Part shown: positions 1 to 6,008 of the stretch, piece by piece
Numbering within the stretch: position 1 is the stretch's first letter
Layout: each line of letters opens with the position of its first letter
Assembly: GCA_002733385.1 (NCBI GenBank)
Contig: NVVO01000007.1
Coordinates: forward strand, 72,975 to 84,003
From: Robiginitomaculum sp.
Lineage (GTDB): Bacteria > Pseudomonadota > Alphaproteobacteria > Caulobacterales > Maricaulaceae
DNA length: 11,029 bases
Direction of reading: 5' to 3'
Notes under the pieces: model-generated
The model's database searches: none
The model's input: only the letters and a program-made list of their open reading frames with translations
Told to the model about the DNA's origin: nothing
Position numbers and translations under genes: made by a program

Positions 1-461
1 CCGAACTGGAAAACAAACATTCTGGCGCCAATTCGGCCGGGCGGCCACTTTTACTGGAGGGCGGACTTGACTGGAAGGCCATGAGCCTGAGCCCTAGCGA
101 TATGGATTTTATCAATGCCAAACGCGAAGCAGCCCGGGAAATCGCGTTGGCATTCGGGGTGCCACCTATGCTGCTTGGTATTCCCGGCGATAATACCTAC
201 GCCAATTACAAAGAAGCCAATCTGGCTTTTTGGCGACAAACCATCCTGCCATTGGTGCGTAAAACTGGCGATAGCCTGGCAATCTGGTTGTCCGACTGGT
301 TCGGAGATGATTTACGCATCTATCCAGACGAAAACAATATCCCGGCGCTGACTATGGAGAGAAGCGCACTTTTGAACGCGCTCAACGATATTGACTTTAT
401 GAGCGTGGACGAAAAACGCGAGCGCGCCGGATTACCGCGAACCACGGCATCGACACTATGA
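1..461 (+). CDS. GTA/HK97-type portal protein, C-terminal part (5' truncated)
   Basis: The portal forms the dodecameric ring at one capsid vertex, through which DNA is packaged and to which the tail attaches. The frame is already open at base 3 and gives 152 residues up to TGA at 459-461, so the N-terminal part lies outside the window. The visible part contains LLLEGGLDWKAMSLSPSDMDF, the block GVPPMLLGIPGDNTYANY and an EANLAFWRQTILPLV helix. These are hallmarks of HK97-family portals (Phage_portal, PF04860) and closely resemble RcGTA gp3 as I remember it. The C-terminal tail (ERAGLPRT) is the usual 'in development, repositions early' portal ending. The stop overlaps the next start as ATGA, indicating translational coupling. 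An internal ATG at 81 is not a real start because conserved portal sequence continues upstream of it. Family is very secure; GTA rather than phage origin rests on the whole cluster. Confidence 0.96.
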   Translation, partial: ELENKHSGANSAGRPLLLEGGLDWKAMSLSPSDMDFINAKREAAREIALAFGVPPMLLGIPGDNTYANYKEANLAFWRQTILPLVRKTGDSLAIWLSDWFGDDLRIYPDENNIPALTMERSALLNALNDIDFMSVDEKRERAGLPRTTASTL

Positions 462-700
462 GCGGTTTCAAACTAGACCGCAGCATCAGTATCGGCATTA
501 TCGTAACTTTGGCCTTTCAAAGCGCCGGCGTGCTTATGTGGGGCGGAGCGGCGGAAGCTCGATTACAAAGTTTGGAAAAAACAACTTACGCTAGCCCGCT
601 TCTGGTTGAACGCATGGCACGCCTGGAAGAACAAATGATCATGGCACGCCAGTCATTGGCAAGAATTGAACGCCGGCTCGACGAAGAAAAACTCAAATAG
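458..700 (+). CDS. small membrane-anchored coiled-coil protein, gp3.5-like
   Basis: This 80-residue protein sits exactly where RcGTA-type clusters carry the small ORF g3.5, between portal and protease. Residues about 10-29 (SISIGIIVTLAFQSAGVLMW) are hydrophobic and could form one transmembrane helix, with basic residues at K5 and R8 on the N-terminal side. Residues about 31-78 are charged and heptad-like (LQSLEKTTYASPLL, RMARLEEQMIMARQSL, RIERRLDEEKLK), suggesting a coiled coil on the other side of the membrane. It starts with an ATGA overlap on the portal gene and ends 10 bases before the protease start, so it is probably co-translated. Its function is not known to me. The topology resembles small phage membrane proteins such as spanin-like or holin-accessory proteins, but there is no specific motif to support that. 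Confidence 0.8.
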   Translation: MSGFKLDRSISIGIIVTLAFQSAGVLMWGGAAEARLQSLEKTTYASPLLVERMARLEEQMIMARQSLARIERRLDEEKLK

Positions 701-710
701 AAATCAAAAC

Positions 711-1214
711 ATGACCACATACCATACGGCGCATACCGGACTTATGCGTATATCCGGCTATGCCAGCCTGTTTGGCCAAAAAGACCTGGGCGGAGATATT
801 GTCCACCGAGGTGCTTTTGCCAGCAGCATTTTATCGCTCAAAGACGGCACATTACCCATGCTTTTTGCCCACGAAACCAAAAAGCCGATCGGGGTCTGGA
901 ACCGAATGTTCGAAGACGCCACAGGATTATTTGTCTGCGGCGATATTTACCTTGGAACCAAACACACTGACCGCACGGCCAGACTGGTGCGCGGCGGAGC
1001 GCTTACAGGCCTGTCCATTGGTTACAGAACACTTCGAAGCCGGCCACTCAATCCTGGCCGGGCCTTAATTGAATTAGAGCTTTGGGAGGTCTCCATCGTC
1101 GCCTTCCCAATGTTGCGTGCCGCACGCATCACCCAAATCGACGCCCAAATCGATGACCAAGTCGATAAAAAGTTCACTTATGAACACCCAATTTCACACA
1201 GGAGAACAATGTGA
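711..1214 (+). CDS. HK97-family prohead (capsid maturation) protease, gp4
   Basis: This serine protease (Peptidase_S78, PF04586) cleaves the capsid protein's N-terminal scaffolding segment during prohead maturation. From ATG at 711 it has 167 residues. The N-terminal block FxGYASLFGxKDLGGDIVHRGAF is nearly intact here (G16-F36). The likely catalytic His is H54 in LFAHETKKPIGVW, the Ser is S102 in GALTGLSIGYRT, and E126 in ELWEVSIVAFPM is the probable third member. An upstream in-frame ATG at 666 lies inside the gp3.5 gene and adds a low-complexity Asn/Lys stretch that is not part of the family, so 711 is preferred although its ribosome binding site is weak. The last codon is ATG followed directly by TGA at 1212-1214. 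Coupling to the upstream gene is likely. Confidence 0.94.
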   Translation: MTTYHTAHTGLMRISGYASLFGQKDLGGDIVHRGAFASSILSLKDGTLPMLFAHETKKPIGVWNRMFEDATGLFVCGDIYLGTKHTDRTARLVRGGALTGLSIGYRTLRSRPLNPGRALIELELWEVSIVAFPMLRAARITQIDAQIDDQVDKKFTYEHPISHRRTM

Positions 1215-1252
1215 GAAACCTCAAAACCACCCCCAAGAAAACAACCAACCAA

Positions 1253-1257
1253 AAGGA
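1253..1257 (+). promoter_or_regulatory. Shine-Dalgarno AAGGA for the capsid gene
   Basis: AAGGA lies 7 bases before ATG 1265 and supports that codon as the capsid start. A competing signal, AGGAG at 1200-1204, lies 6 bases before an in-frame GTG at 1211 that would add 18 residues rich in Lys, Thr and Asn. The family resemblance begins only after 1265, so the downstream site is preferred. Confidence 0.65.
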
Positions 1258-1264
1258 AATAAAA

Positions 1265-2479
1265 ATGGTCAAATCGGTCGAATTACGGACTGCACAAGCA
1301 GATTTTTCCGCTACATTTGCCGCTTTCAAAGACGCCAATGATCAGCGCCTGGCCGAAATAGAAGCCAAGCAATCGGCAGATATCCTGCTCACGGAAAAAG
1401 TCGACCGCTTGAACACGGCACTGGATCAACAAACCAGCAAAATCGAACGTCTGGCCATCAAAACCGCCCAGCCCCATATTGGCGAATCCCCGCAAAACTG
1501 CGAAGCCAAAACCGCATGGTCATCCTATATCCGCACAGGTGATGTGCAGGCCCTGAGTGCTCTGAATTCACTTGAAGGCAAGGCCCTAACCGCAGGTGTT
1601 GGCGCGGAGGGCGGCTATGTCGCCCCGGCTGAAACAGAAAGCCGCATTGACCGGGCATTGGTCGAGGCATCGCCGTTTCGGACAATTGCAACGACCCGCT
1701 CTATCGGCGCGGTTAGCTTTAAGAAACCGATAAGCATTGGCGGCGCGGCCTCCGGTTGGGCTGGCGAAACTTCCGCCAGACCAGAAACGACGGCCCCGCA
1801 GATGGATCTTCTGGATTTCCCGACAGGCGAACTTTACGCCATGCCTGCCGCTACGCAAATCTTGCTGGACGACGGTGTAGCTGATGTGGACCAATGGTTG
1901 GCGGACGAAGTTCGCGATGTATTTGCCGCCCAGGAAACCGCCGCATTCACATCCGGTGACGGTATCAATAAACCAAGCGGATTGCTGAACTATACGGCGG
2001 TTGCCAATGCATCCCATACGTGGGGAAATGTCGGCTATATTGCGACAGGTGCCGCCGGCGCATTTGCTTCTAGCGCACCCATTGATGCCTTGATTGATTT
2101 GATCTATGCACCCCAAGCCCGCTATCGTTCCGGTGCCAGCTTCGTCATGAACCGGCGCACGGTTGGCGCTCTTCGCAAGTTCAAGGACGCCGACGGTAAT
2201 TATATCTGGCAACCCACCGCCGCTGCTGGCCAACCTTCATCTCTATTGGGCTATCCCTTGGTCGAAATTGAAGACATGCCAGATATCGACGCTGACAGCA
2301 CCTCCATTGCCTTTGGTGATTTTCGGCGCGGCTATCTGATTGTTGACCGCCAGGGCGTAAGAGTTTTGCGCGATCCATATTCTGCAAAACCCTATGTGTT
2401 GTTTTACACAACCAAACGGGTCGGCGGCGGCATTCAGGATTTCAGTGCCATCAAACTTCTCAAATTCGCGGTGAGCTAA
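1265..2479 (+). CDS. HK97-fold major capsid protein, gp5
   Basis: This is the shell subunit of the particle head (Phage_capsid, PF05065). From ATG 1265 it has 404 residues, near the roughly 400 expected for RcGTA gp5. Residues about 8-70 form the charged helical N-terminal region (FAAFKDANDQRLAEIEAK, then LTEKVDRLNTALDQQTSKI), which in HK97-like heads acts as the delta/scaffold domain removed by the protease. The mature part then begins around the conserved run ALTAGVGAEGGYVAPAE, followed by a block with WAGETSARPETTAPQMD, then TAAFTSGDGINKPSGLL (E-loop/P-domain region), an ASFVMNRRTVGALRKFKD helix, LLGYPLVEIEDMPD and the C-terminal A-domain. An alternative GTG start at 1211 abuts the protease stop and would give 422 residues. 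It is followed by a 104-base gap with a strong hairpin. Confidence 0.96.
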   Translation: MVKSVELRTAQADFSATFAAFKDANDQRLAEIEAKQSADILLTEKVDRLNTALDQQTSKIERLAIKTAQPHIGESPQNCEAKTAWSSYIRTGDVQALSALNSLEGKALTAGVGAEGGYVAPAETESRIDRALVEASPFRTIATTRSIGAVSFKKPISIGGAASGWAGETSARPETTAPQMDLLDFPTGELYAMPAATQILLDDGVADVDQWLADEVRDVFAAQETAAFTSGDGINKPSGLLNYTAVANASHTWGNVGYIATGAAGAFASSAPIDALIDLIYAPQARYRSGASFVMNRRTVGALRKFKDADGNYIWQPTAAAGQPSSLLGYPLVEIEDMPDIDADSTSIAFGDFRRGYLIVDRQGVRVLRDPYSAKPYVLFYTTKRVGGGIQDFSAIKLLKFAVS

Positions 2480-2496
2480 CCCCCTCACAAGCGAAT

Positions 2497-2527
2497 GGCT
2501 GCCCCCATCCCCCTTGTGGGGGCAGCC
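2497..2527 (+). promoter_or_regulatory. strong RNA hairpin after the capsid gene (attenuator or mRNA-end stabiliser)
   Basis: GGCTGCCCCCA (2497-2507) pairs perfectly with TGGGGGCAGCC (2517-2527) around a 9-base loop, giving an 11-bp GC-rich stem that starts 17 bases after the capsid stop codon. No run of T follows it, so it is not a classical intrinsic terminator. It could act as a partial attenuator or as a barrier to 3' exonuclease. Either would raise capsid mRNA relative to the downstream connector genes, in line with the much higher copy number of capsid protein. The function is inferred; the stem is plain in the sequence. Confidence 0.7.
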
Positions 2528-2583
2528 ACCTAAGTTCTGCGTACCCCCGCTAGTTTCCGCCCAATTTTACTTCGAGAAATATT

Positions 2584-3147
2584 ATGCCCCTTATAGATTT
2601 GGCACCACCTTTGGTCGAGCCCATTGACCTTGCCTATGCGAAGCTTTTCATGCGCGTCGACGGGACGTCAGAAGATACGCTGATAGAAAACCTGATCAAA
2701 ACCGCCCGCCATCAGGTGGAAAACAGCATTGGCCGTACTTTGGTCCGCCGCTCATTCATTTATAAAACTTCAATACCCCACGCCAGGCATATTTGCCTAC
2801 CGCGTCCGCCGTTAGTTTCGGTTGTCAGAATGACCTTGATTGCAGAAAATGACCAAGCGGTTGATATTCCCCAAAGCGACTACACCGTAACCACAAAAAC
2901 GGAGCCCGGTGAAATCCGGCTTAATCCCGACAAAAACTGGACGGATTATCTTGCCGAATTTACAATATTGGAAATCCAATTTGAAGCCGGCTACGGCGAT
3001 ACGCCTGACGATATACCCTTGCCAATCAGACAAGCTATTGTTCTGCTCGTGACCCACGCTTTCGAATTTCGCGAGGCCGCGCAAGCACCAGCCATACCCG
3101 CTATCATCGAAGCCCTGCTGGCCCCCTACAAGACGGTGCGGCTATGA
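2584..3147 (+). CDS. gp6-like head-tail connector (adaptor) protein
   Basis: The 187-residue product belongs by position and pattern to the HK97 gp6/GTA gp6 connector group, which forms a ring beneath the portal. The N-terminus (PPLVEPIDLAYAKLFMRVDG, then DTLIENLIKTARHQVENSIGR) is the typical helical start of these proteins, in which two helices precede a beta segment. The middle carries LPRPPLVSVVRMTLI and the 'DYTV..GEIRL' strand pair. The end, FEAGYGDTPDDIPLPIRQAI followed by a helical VLLVTHAFEFRE, matches the family's C-terminal helix. The ribosome binding site is weak (CGAGAA about 6 bases upstream), and this is the one gene in the unit apart from gp12 that cannot rely on a direct overlap with its predecessor. 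Its stop overlaps the gp7 start as ATGA. Confidence 0.88.
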   Translation: MPLIDLAPPLVEPIDLAYAKLFMRVDGTSEDTLIENLIKTARHQVENSIGRTLVRRSFIYKTSIPHARHICLPRPPLVSVVRMTLIAENDQAVDIPQSDYTVTTKTEPGEIRLNPDKNWTDYLAEFTILEIQFEAGYGDTPDDIPLPIRQAIVLLVTHAFEFREAAQAPAIPAIIEALLAPYKTVRL

Positions 3148-3461
3148 TCGGAAATTTACGCACCAGGCTCGGCATTTATATACCGCAATCAACGCCGGAC
3201 GAATTTGGCGGTGTGCAAAAAACCTGGGTTTTATTTGGCCAGGCCTGGGCCCATATCAAACCAAAGACATTGAACGAACGGGCGCAGAACGGCCGGGCTG
3301 CCATTACCAAAACCTATCTTGTAACCGTGCGCTGGCAACGTGACTTTCCCGTGCGTGCCCGCCTGCTGTGGGACGATCGGACATTGCGGGTCCTCACTGC
3401 GTCCGATCCGGACAACCGCCGTGAACGTCTGCATCTGATCTGCGAGGAGGAACAACAATGA
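3144..3461 (+). CDS. head closure / head-tail adaptor protein, gp7
   Basis: This 105-residue protein resembles the SPP1 gp16/HK97 gp7-type head closure family (Phage_H_T_join, PF05521), which seals the portal channel and joins it to the tail. Visible signs are the N-terminal MIGNLRTRLGIYIPQ, the strand DEFGGVQKTWVLFGQAWAHI, the TYLVTVRWQRDFPVRARLLW segment and the C-terminal RVLTASDPDNRRERLHLICEEE ending, which is strongly characteristic. It begins and ends with ATGA overlaps on gp6 and gp8, so the three genes are probably translated by coupled re-initiation. Confidence 0.9.
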   Translation: MIGNLRTRLGIYIPQSTPDEFGGVQKTWVLFGQAWAHIKPKTLNERAQNGRAAITKTYLVTVRWQRDFPVRARLLWDDRTLRVLTASDPDNRRERLHLICEEEQQ

Positions 3462-3874
3462 ACGATACTAATCAGGCGCAAGCCCTGGCAAAGGCCGTAC
3501 ATTTAGCCCTAGGCACAGACATAGGGGTACAAAACCTGCTGGGGGCAAACCCAAGACTATATGACCATGTGCCCGAAGATCCGGTCTATCCCTATCTCAC
3601 ATATGGGCCACAGCGCAGCGCAGATGTGAGCGGTGATAACTTACAACTCACCGCCCATAATATGACATTGCATCTATGGTCACGGTATGGTGGCCGCGCC
3701 GAAATCATGGCGTTGACCAATGCCGTATCGGAAGTGCTGGAGAACGGTAACTGGCAATTGTCCGAAGGGAAATTGATCAACGCCAATGTGATTTTCACCG
3801 ACAACTTTCGCGCCCCGGACGGGCGCACCCTCCACGGCGTTATCCGGTTTAACGCCACAACCCAACCCTCATAA
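3458..3874 (+). CDS. tail terminator protein, gp8 (DUF3168)
   Basis: The 138-residue product matches the DUF3168 family (PF11367), which caps the tail tube where it meets the head. Features include the N-terminal helix (ALAKAVHLALGTD), the loop/strand block LYDHVPEDPVYPYLTYGPQR, the strand MTLHLWSRYGGRAEIMALTNAV and the C-terminal FRAPDGRTLHGVIRFNA. An AGGAGG at 3445-3450 lies 7 bases before the ATG, so translation is driven both by a strong ribosome binding site and by the ATGA overlap with gp7. Confidence 0.91.
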   Translation: MNDTNQAQALAKAVHLALGTDIGVQNLLGANPRLYDHVPEDPVYPYLTYGPQRSADVSGDNLQLTAHNMTLHLWSRYGGRAEIMALTNAVSEVLENGNWQLSEGKLINANVIFTDNFRAPDGRTLHGVIRFNATTQPS

Positions 3875-3887
3875 CAGGAGGTCAATA

Positions 3888-4298
3888 ATGGCTGCACAAC
3901 GCGGGCGAGATATGCTCATTAAAATCAGGAACGACCAAAATGCTTTTGTCACGGTCGCCGGGCTTCGGACCAAGAGTTTGAAATTCGGGGCCAAAACCAT
4001 CGACATTACCGATTCAGGGAGCGAGGAAGCCTGGCGCGAACTTTTGCCAGGAGCTGGCATAAAATCAATTGAGATTAGCGGTGCCGGTATTTTTAAAGAT
4101 GGAGCCTCTGATGCCTTGGTGCGCACCAGTTTTTTTAACCAAACGGCTGAAACTTACGAGATCATCATTCCGGATTTCGGCACGATTACCGGATTGTTCC
4201 TGATCTCTGCTTTGAATTATGCCGGTAGCTACCAAGGTGAGGCCAGCTATGAACTGGTATTGGTATCGGCAGGCAAACCCGTATTTGCAGCTTTGTAA
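3888..4298 (+). CDS. major tail (tube) protein, gp9
   Basis: This 136-residue protein belongs to the TP901-1-like major tail protein family (PF06199) and builds the stacked hexameric tail tube. Signature segments are MLIKIRNDQNAFVTVAGLR, KTIDITDSGSEEAWRELLPG, the strand SIEISGAGIFKDGASD and the end, IPDFGTITGLFLISALNYAG followed by EASYELVLVSAGKPVF. These match RcGTA gp9 as I recall it. A near-consensus AGGAGG at 3876-3881, 6 bases before the ATG, fits the high copy number a tube protein needs. The gene does not overlap gp8 (13-base gap), but its stop overlaps the next start as TAATG. Confidence 0.94.
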   Translation: MAAQRGRDMLIKIRNDQNAFVTVAGLRTKSLKFGAKTIDITDSGSEEAWRELLPGAGIKSIEISGAGIFKDGASDALVRTSFFNQTAETYEIIIPDFGTITGLFLISALNYAGSYQGEASYELVLVSAGKPVFAAL

Positions 4299-4627
4299 TG
4301 CCATATTTTCAAAAAGGCACTGGGTTTCAAAAGGGGGATGTGGCCTTTCAAATCGAAGGCCGCACATATCGTTTGCGTTTAACGCTTGGCTCTTTGGCCC
4401 ATATGGAGAGCCGTCTCGGGGTCAGGGGGCCGCTGGAGCTTGCCCAAAAAATCAGGAATTTTGCCAATTGCAAGCACAACCCATCCGAAGTGCTTGCTTT
4501 GTTGGAATGCATGTTGTGCGCCGAAGACCACACCGGAACAACGCGCATTCCGGCCATGATCAAACGGGCCAAGCCCGGTGAATATATGCCAGCCTTGGCC
4601 CGCTTGTTTGAGGAGACGTTCTCATGA
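4298..4627 (+). CDS. gp10, GTA tail assembly chaperone-like protein (GTA_TAC family)
   Basis: This 109-residue protein fills the g10 slot between the tail tube and tape measure genes. It has the family pattern FQIEGRTYRLRLTLGSLAHM followed by ESRLGVRGPLELAQKI and a C-terminal helical part ending in ARLFEETFS. The 'L..G.L..LE..lg' block is the mark of the GTA gp10/Phage_TAC_11 group (PF11836). By analogy with siphovirus chaperones it is expected to coat the tape measure protein during tail assembly and to be absent from the finished particle. The start overlaps the gp9 stop (TAATG) and the end overlaps the next gene (ATGA). Confidence 0.87.
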   Translation: MPYFQKGTGFQKGDVAFQIEGRTYRLRLTLGSLAHMESRLGVRGPLELAQKIRNFANCKHNPSEVLALLECMLCAEDHTGTTRIPAMIKRAKPGEYMPALARLFEETFS

Positions 4628-4815
4628 ACCAATGGCCATTTGACATGTGGTTAAAAACTGCCGTGCGCGGGTTTGGCCTGTCCCCTGCCGAGTTTTGGCA
4701 AATGTCGGTGCGCGATTGGCTGGTGTTGATTTCCGGTACGGGCAAGCCCGGCATTGCTCACGACAAATTTGATGATTTGATGAACACTTACCCTGATGAG
4801 GTTAAAGATGAGTGA
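4624..4815 (+). CDS. small gp10.1-like protein, second tail-chaperone-like ORF (DUF2376/Phage_TAC_6)
   Basis: The 63-residue product has the compact pattern PFDMWLKTAVRGFGLSPAEFW followed by MSVRDWLVLI and a C-terminal DDLMNTYPDEV. This resembles the DUF2376 family (PF09550) found between gp10 and gp11 in GTA clusters, in which 'W..a.r.lgl.P..FW.mT..E...l' is conserved. In lambda-like phages the second chaperone is made by ribosomal frameshifting; here it is a separate gene with its own ATG overlapping the gp10 stop (ATGA). Such a protein would bridge the chaperone-coated tape measure to tube subunits. The role is inferred from position and family. Confidence 0.85.
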   Translation: MNQWPFDMWLKTAVRGFGLSPAEFWQMSVRDWLVLISGTGKPGIAHDKFDDLMNTYPDEVKDE

Positions 4816-5206
4816 TATAGAAAAAGCTGGCAAAGTGTTGGCGGATTTTGCCCAAGGCCCGGCCAAAGATGCTGCCGATTTGGCAGCCCAAAGTTTTGAG
4901 CAGGCCGGCGAACGGATTGCGCTGGCTTTGGAACGGGCCGCCAGACGCGGCGAGTTTTCCTTTCGCGATATGGCCGCCGCCATCACCCGAGATTTGGCCA
5001 GCTTGGCCATTCAAGAATTGGTAATTGACCCGTTAAGTGCGGCCCTGTCTGGGGGCAAGGCGGGCGGCGCGTCGCAAACCGTAAATCCGCTCAATATCGT
5101 CATGAATATCACCGGCGTAAACGACGCAAGCAGTTTCCAAAAATCCCAAGGCCAGATATCCGCGTCTTTGGTCAGGGCAGTGGCCCAAGGTCAGAAATTT
5201 ATTTGA
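4808..5206 (+). CDS. short tape measure protein, gp11
   Basis: The tape measure lies inside the tail tube and sets its length. ATG 4808 is preferred over ATG 4796 because GAGG (4798-4801) sits 6 bases before it and the MSDIEKAG beginning is family-like. This gives 132 residues. A helical stretch (about 10-75) ends in the conserved 'fsFrDm..a...dla..ai..l...P' block, here FSFRDMAAAITRDLASLAIQ. A short Gly/Ala linker (SGGKAGGAS) follows, then the typical C-terminus NIVMNITGVNDASSFQKSQG and QISASLVRAVAQGQKFI. RcGTA gp11, as I remember it, is about 219 residues, with a longer N-terminal helical region and a central segment with FAxGG and GEAGPEA motifs. Both are missing here. The reading frame is clean, so this is a short form rather than an obvious pseudogene. 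Confidence 0.86.
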   Translation: MSDIEKAGKVLADFAQGPAKDAADLAAQSFEQAGERIALALERAARRGEFSFRDMAAAITRDLASLAIQELVIDPLSAALSGGKAGGASQTVNPLNIVMNITGVNDASSFQKSQGQISASLVRAVAQGQKFI

Positions 5207-5213
5207 TTGTTTC

Positions 5214-5388
5214 ATTCCTGCCTTTTGCGGGGGAAGTGCCGGAGCTCTTGCGCAGGCGGTGGGGGCCTGCCGCTCTTGCGGCCTTGCGTAGCAAAGTGGA
5301 TACCGAAAATTCAGAAGAGCACAAGAGGTGCGCACCCCCATCGAGCGCCAAGAGGCGCCCACTTCCCCCGTAAAAACGGAGGAAGGAA
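5214..5388. repeat. composite palindromic intergenic repeat, copy 1 (between gp11 and gp12)
   Basis: This element fills most of the 199-base gap between gp11 and gp12. Its ends form an inverted repeat: CGGGGGAAGTG (5228-5238) is an exact reverse complement of CACTTCCCCCG (5360-5370), and 15 of 16 positions match when flanking bases are included (5223-5238 versus 5360-5375). Each end can also fold on itself (TTCCCCCGT with ACGGAGGAA, 5363-5382, one mismatch). Inside are small hairpins with TCTT or AAGA loops: GCCGC/GCGGC (5269-5282), GCAC/GTGC (5319-5331) and GCGCC/GGCGC (5345-5358). The right half, 5302-5388, recurs inverted at 10942-11029. No transposase or long ORF is present. It looks like a REP/MITE-like dispersed intergenic repeat; the family is not known to me by name. 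Confidence 0.85.
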
Positions 5389-5390
5389 GA

Positions 5391-5396
5391 AAAGGA
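5391..5396 (+). promoter_or_regulatory. Shine-Dalgarno AAAGGA that decides the gp12 start
   Basis: AAAGGA lies 9 bases before ATG 5406, immediately outside the palindromic repeat. The repeat's own terminus also contributes a purine-rich GGAGGAAGGA (5378-5387), which is rather far upstream (18 bases) to serve as the main site but could help ribosome loading. The site supports the 200-residue form of gp12 rather than the in-frame upstream ATG at 5328, which lies inside the repeat. Confidence 0.7.
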
Positions 5397-5405
5397 ACAA
5401 AAACT

Positions 5406-6008
5406 ATGTCTTCATTTCACGATGTCAGCTTTCCGTTGTCACTGGCTTTCGGGGCTAGCGGTGGGCCGGTACGCCAGACGGAAATCATTACTTTAGCCAG
5501 TGGTCACGAACAGCGTAATACGGCACAAGCGAATTCACGGCGTAAATATGATGCGGGGGTTGGCATTAAAAACTTGGGCGATATGCAGATTTTAATCGCG
5601 TTTTTTGAAGCTCGGCGCGGGCAATTATATAGCTTTCGGTTTCGTGATCCCGTGGATTTCACCGCTGATAACAATATTGGTATTGGTGATGGGCAGACAA
5701 CAGAATTCCAGCTTAGTAAGGCCTATGAAGATCAGGCCGGATCGTGGCAACGCATGATCACCAAGCCTGTGCTCGGAAGCCTGGCCATGCGTTTGAATGC
5801 ACAATCAACCACGGATTTTAGCATTGATTACACTACCGGTCTGGTGACATTTGATACGGCTCCAGCAAACGGTGTCGTGATCTCTGCCAGCTTTGAATTT
5901 GATGTGCCGGTGCGATTTGACATTGCGCATTTAAACACATCTCTGGAAGCGTTCGGCGCGGGCGGCGCGGTCAATATACCTCTGATAGAGGTGCTGGCCC
6001 ATGCGTGA
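5406..6008 (+). CDS. gp12, tail tip/distal tail protein (DUF2460)
   Basis: The 200-residue product is a clear DUF2460 (PF09343) protein, the GTA gp12 distal tail component that starts the tail tip below the tube. The N-terminal block SFPLSLAFGASGGPVRQTEI followed by ITLASGHEQRNTAQANSRR, YDAGVGIKNLGDMQILIAFF and EARRGQLYSFRFRDPVDF is almost diagnostic. The C-terminal half contains a GDGQTTEFQLSKAYED beta segment and ends FEFDVPVRFDIAHLNTSLEAF with a terminal IPLIEVLA. An upstream in-frame ATG (5328) would add 26 residues encoded by the repeat and is rejected. The last 8 bases overlap gp13. Because the gap before it breaks coupling with gp11, this gene probably depends on its own ribosome binding site. 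Confidence 0.95.
   Translation: MSSFHDVSFPLSLAFGASGGPVRQTEIITLASGHEQRNTAQANSRRKYDAGVGIKNLGDMQILIAFFEARRGQLYSFRFRDPVDFTADNNIGIGDGQTTEFQLSKAYEDQAGSWQRMITKPVLGSLAMRLNAQSTTDFSIDYTTGLVTFDTAPANGVVISASFEFDVPVRFDIAHLNTSLEAFGAGGAVNIPLIEVLAHA

Noticed and set aside
1586..2233. Long minus-strand open frame of 215 codons
   Set aside because: It is antisense to conserved capsid coding sequence, is Cys/Arg/Gly-rich, and no recognisable domain is visible.
4430..4640. Programmed -1 frameshift joining gp10 to the gp10.1 gene, as in lambda G/GT
   Set aside because: The -1 frame has stops at 4579-4581 and 4609-4611, leaving only a few codons of overlap without a slippery heptamer. The A-run at 4445-4450 is upstream of those stops.
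5214..5388. Insertion sequence or CRISPR-type array
   Set aside because: There is no transposase, no obvious target duplication, and no regular repeat-spacer alternation; the structure is a nested palindrome.
5328..5405. Upstream start for gp12 adding 26 residues
   Set aside because: The extension is encoded by the repeat, has no conserved sequence, and a proper ribosome binding site precedes ATG 5406 where the family's N-terminus begins.
5207..5458. Open frame of 83 codons across the gp11-gp12 gap
   Set aside because: It runs through the palindromic repeat and into gp12 in another frame, has an odd Gly/Arg/Cys-rich composition and no plausible family.
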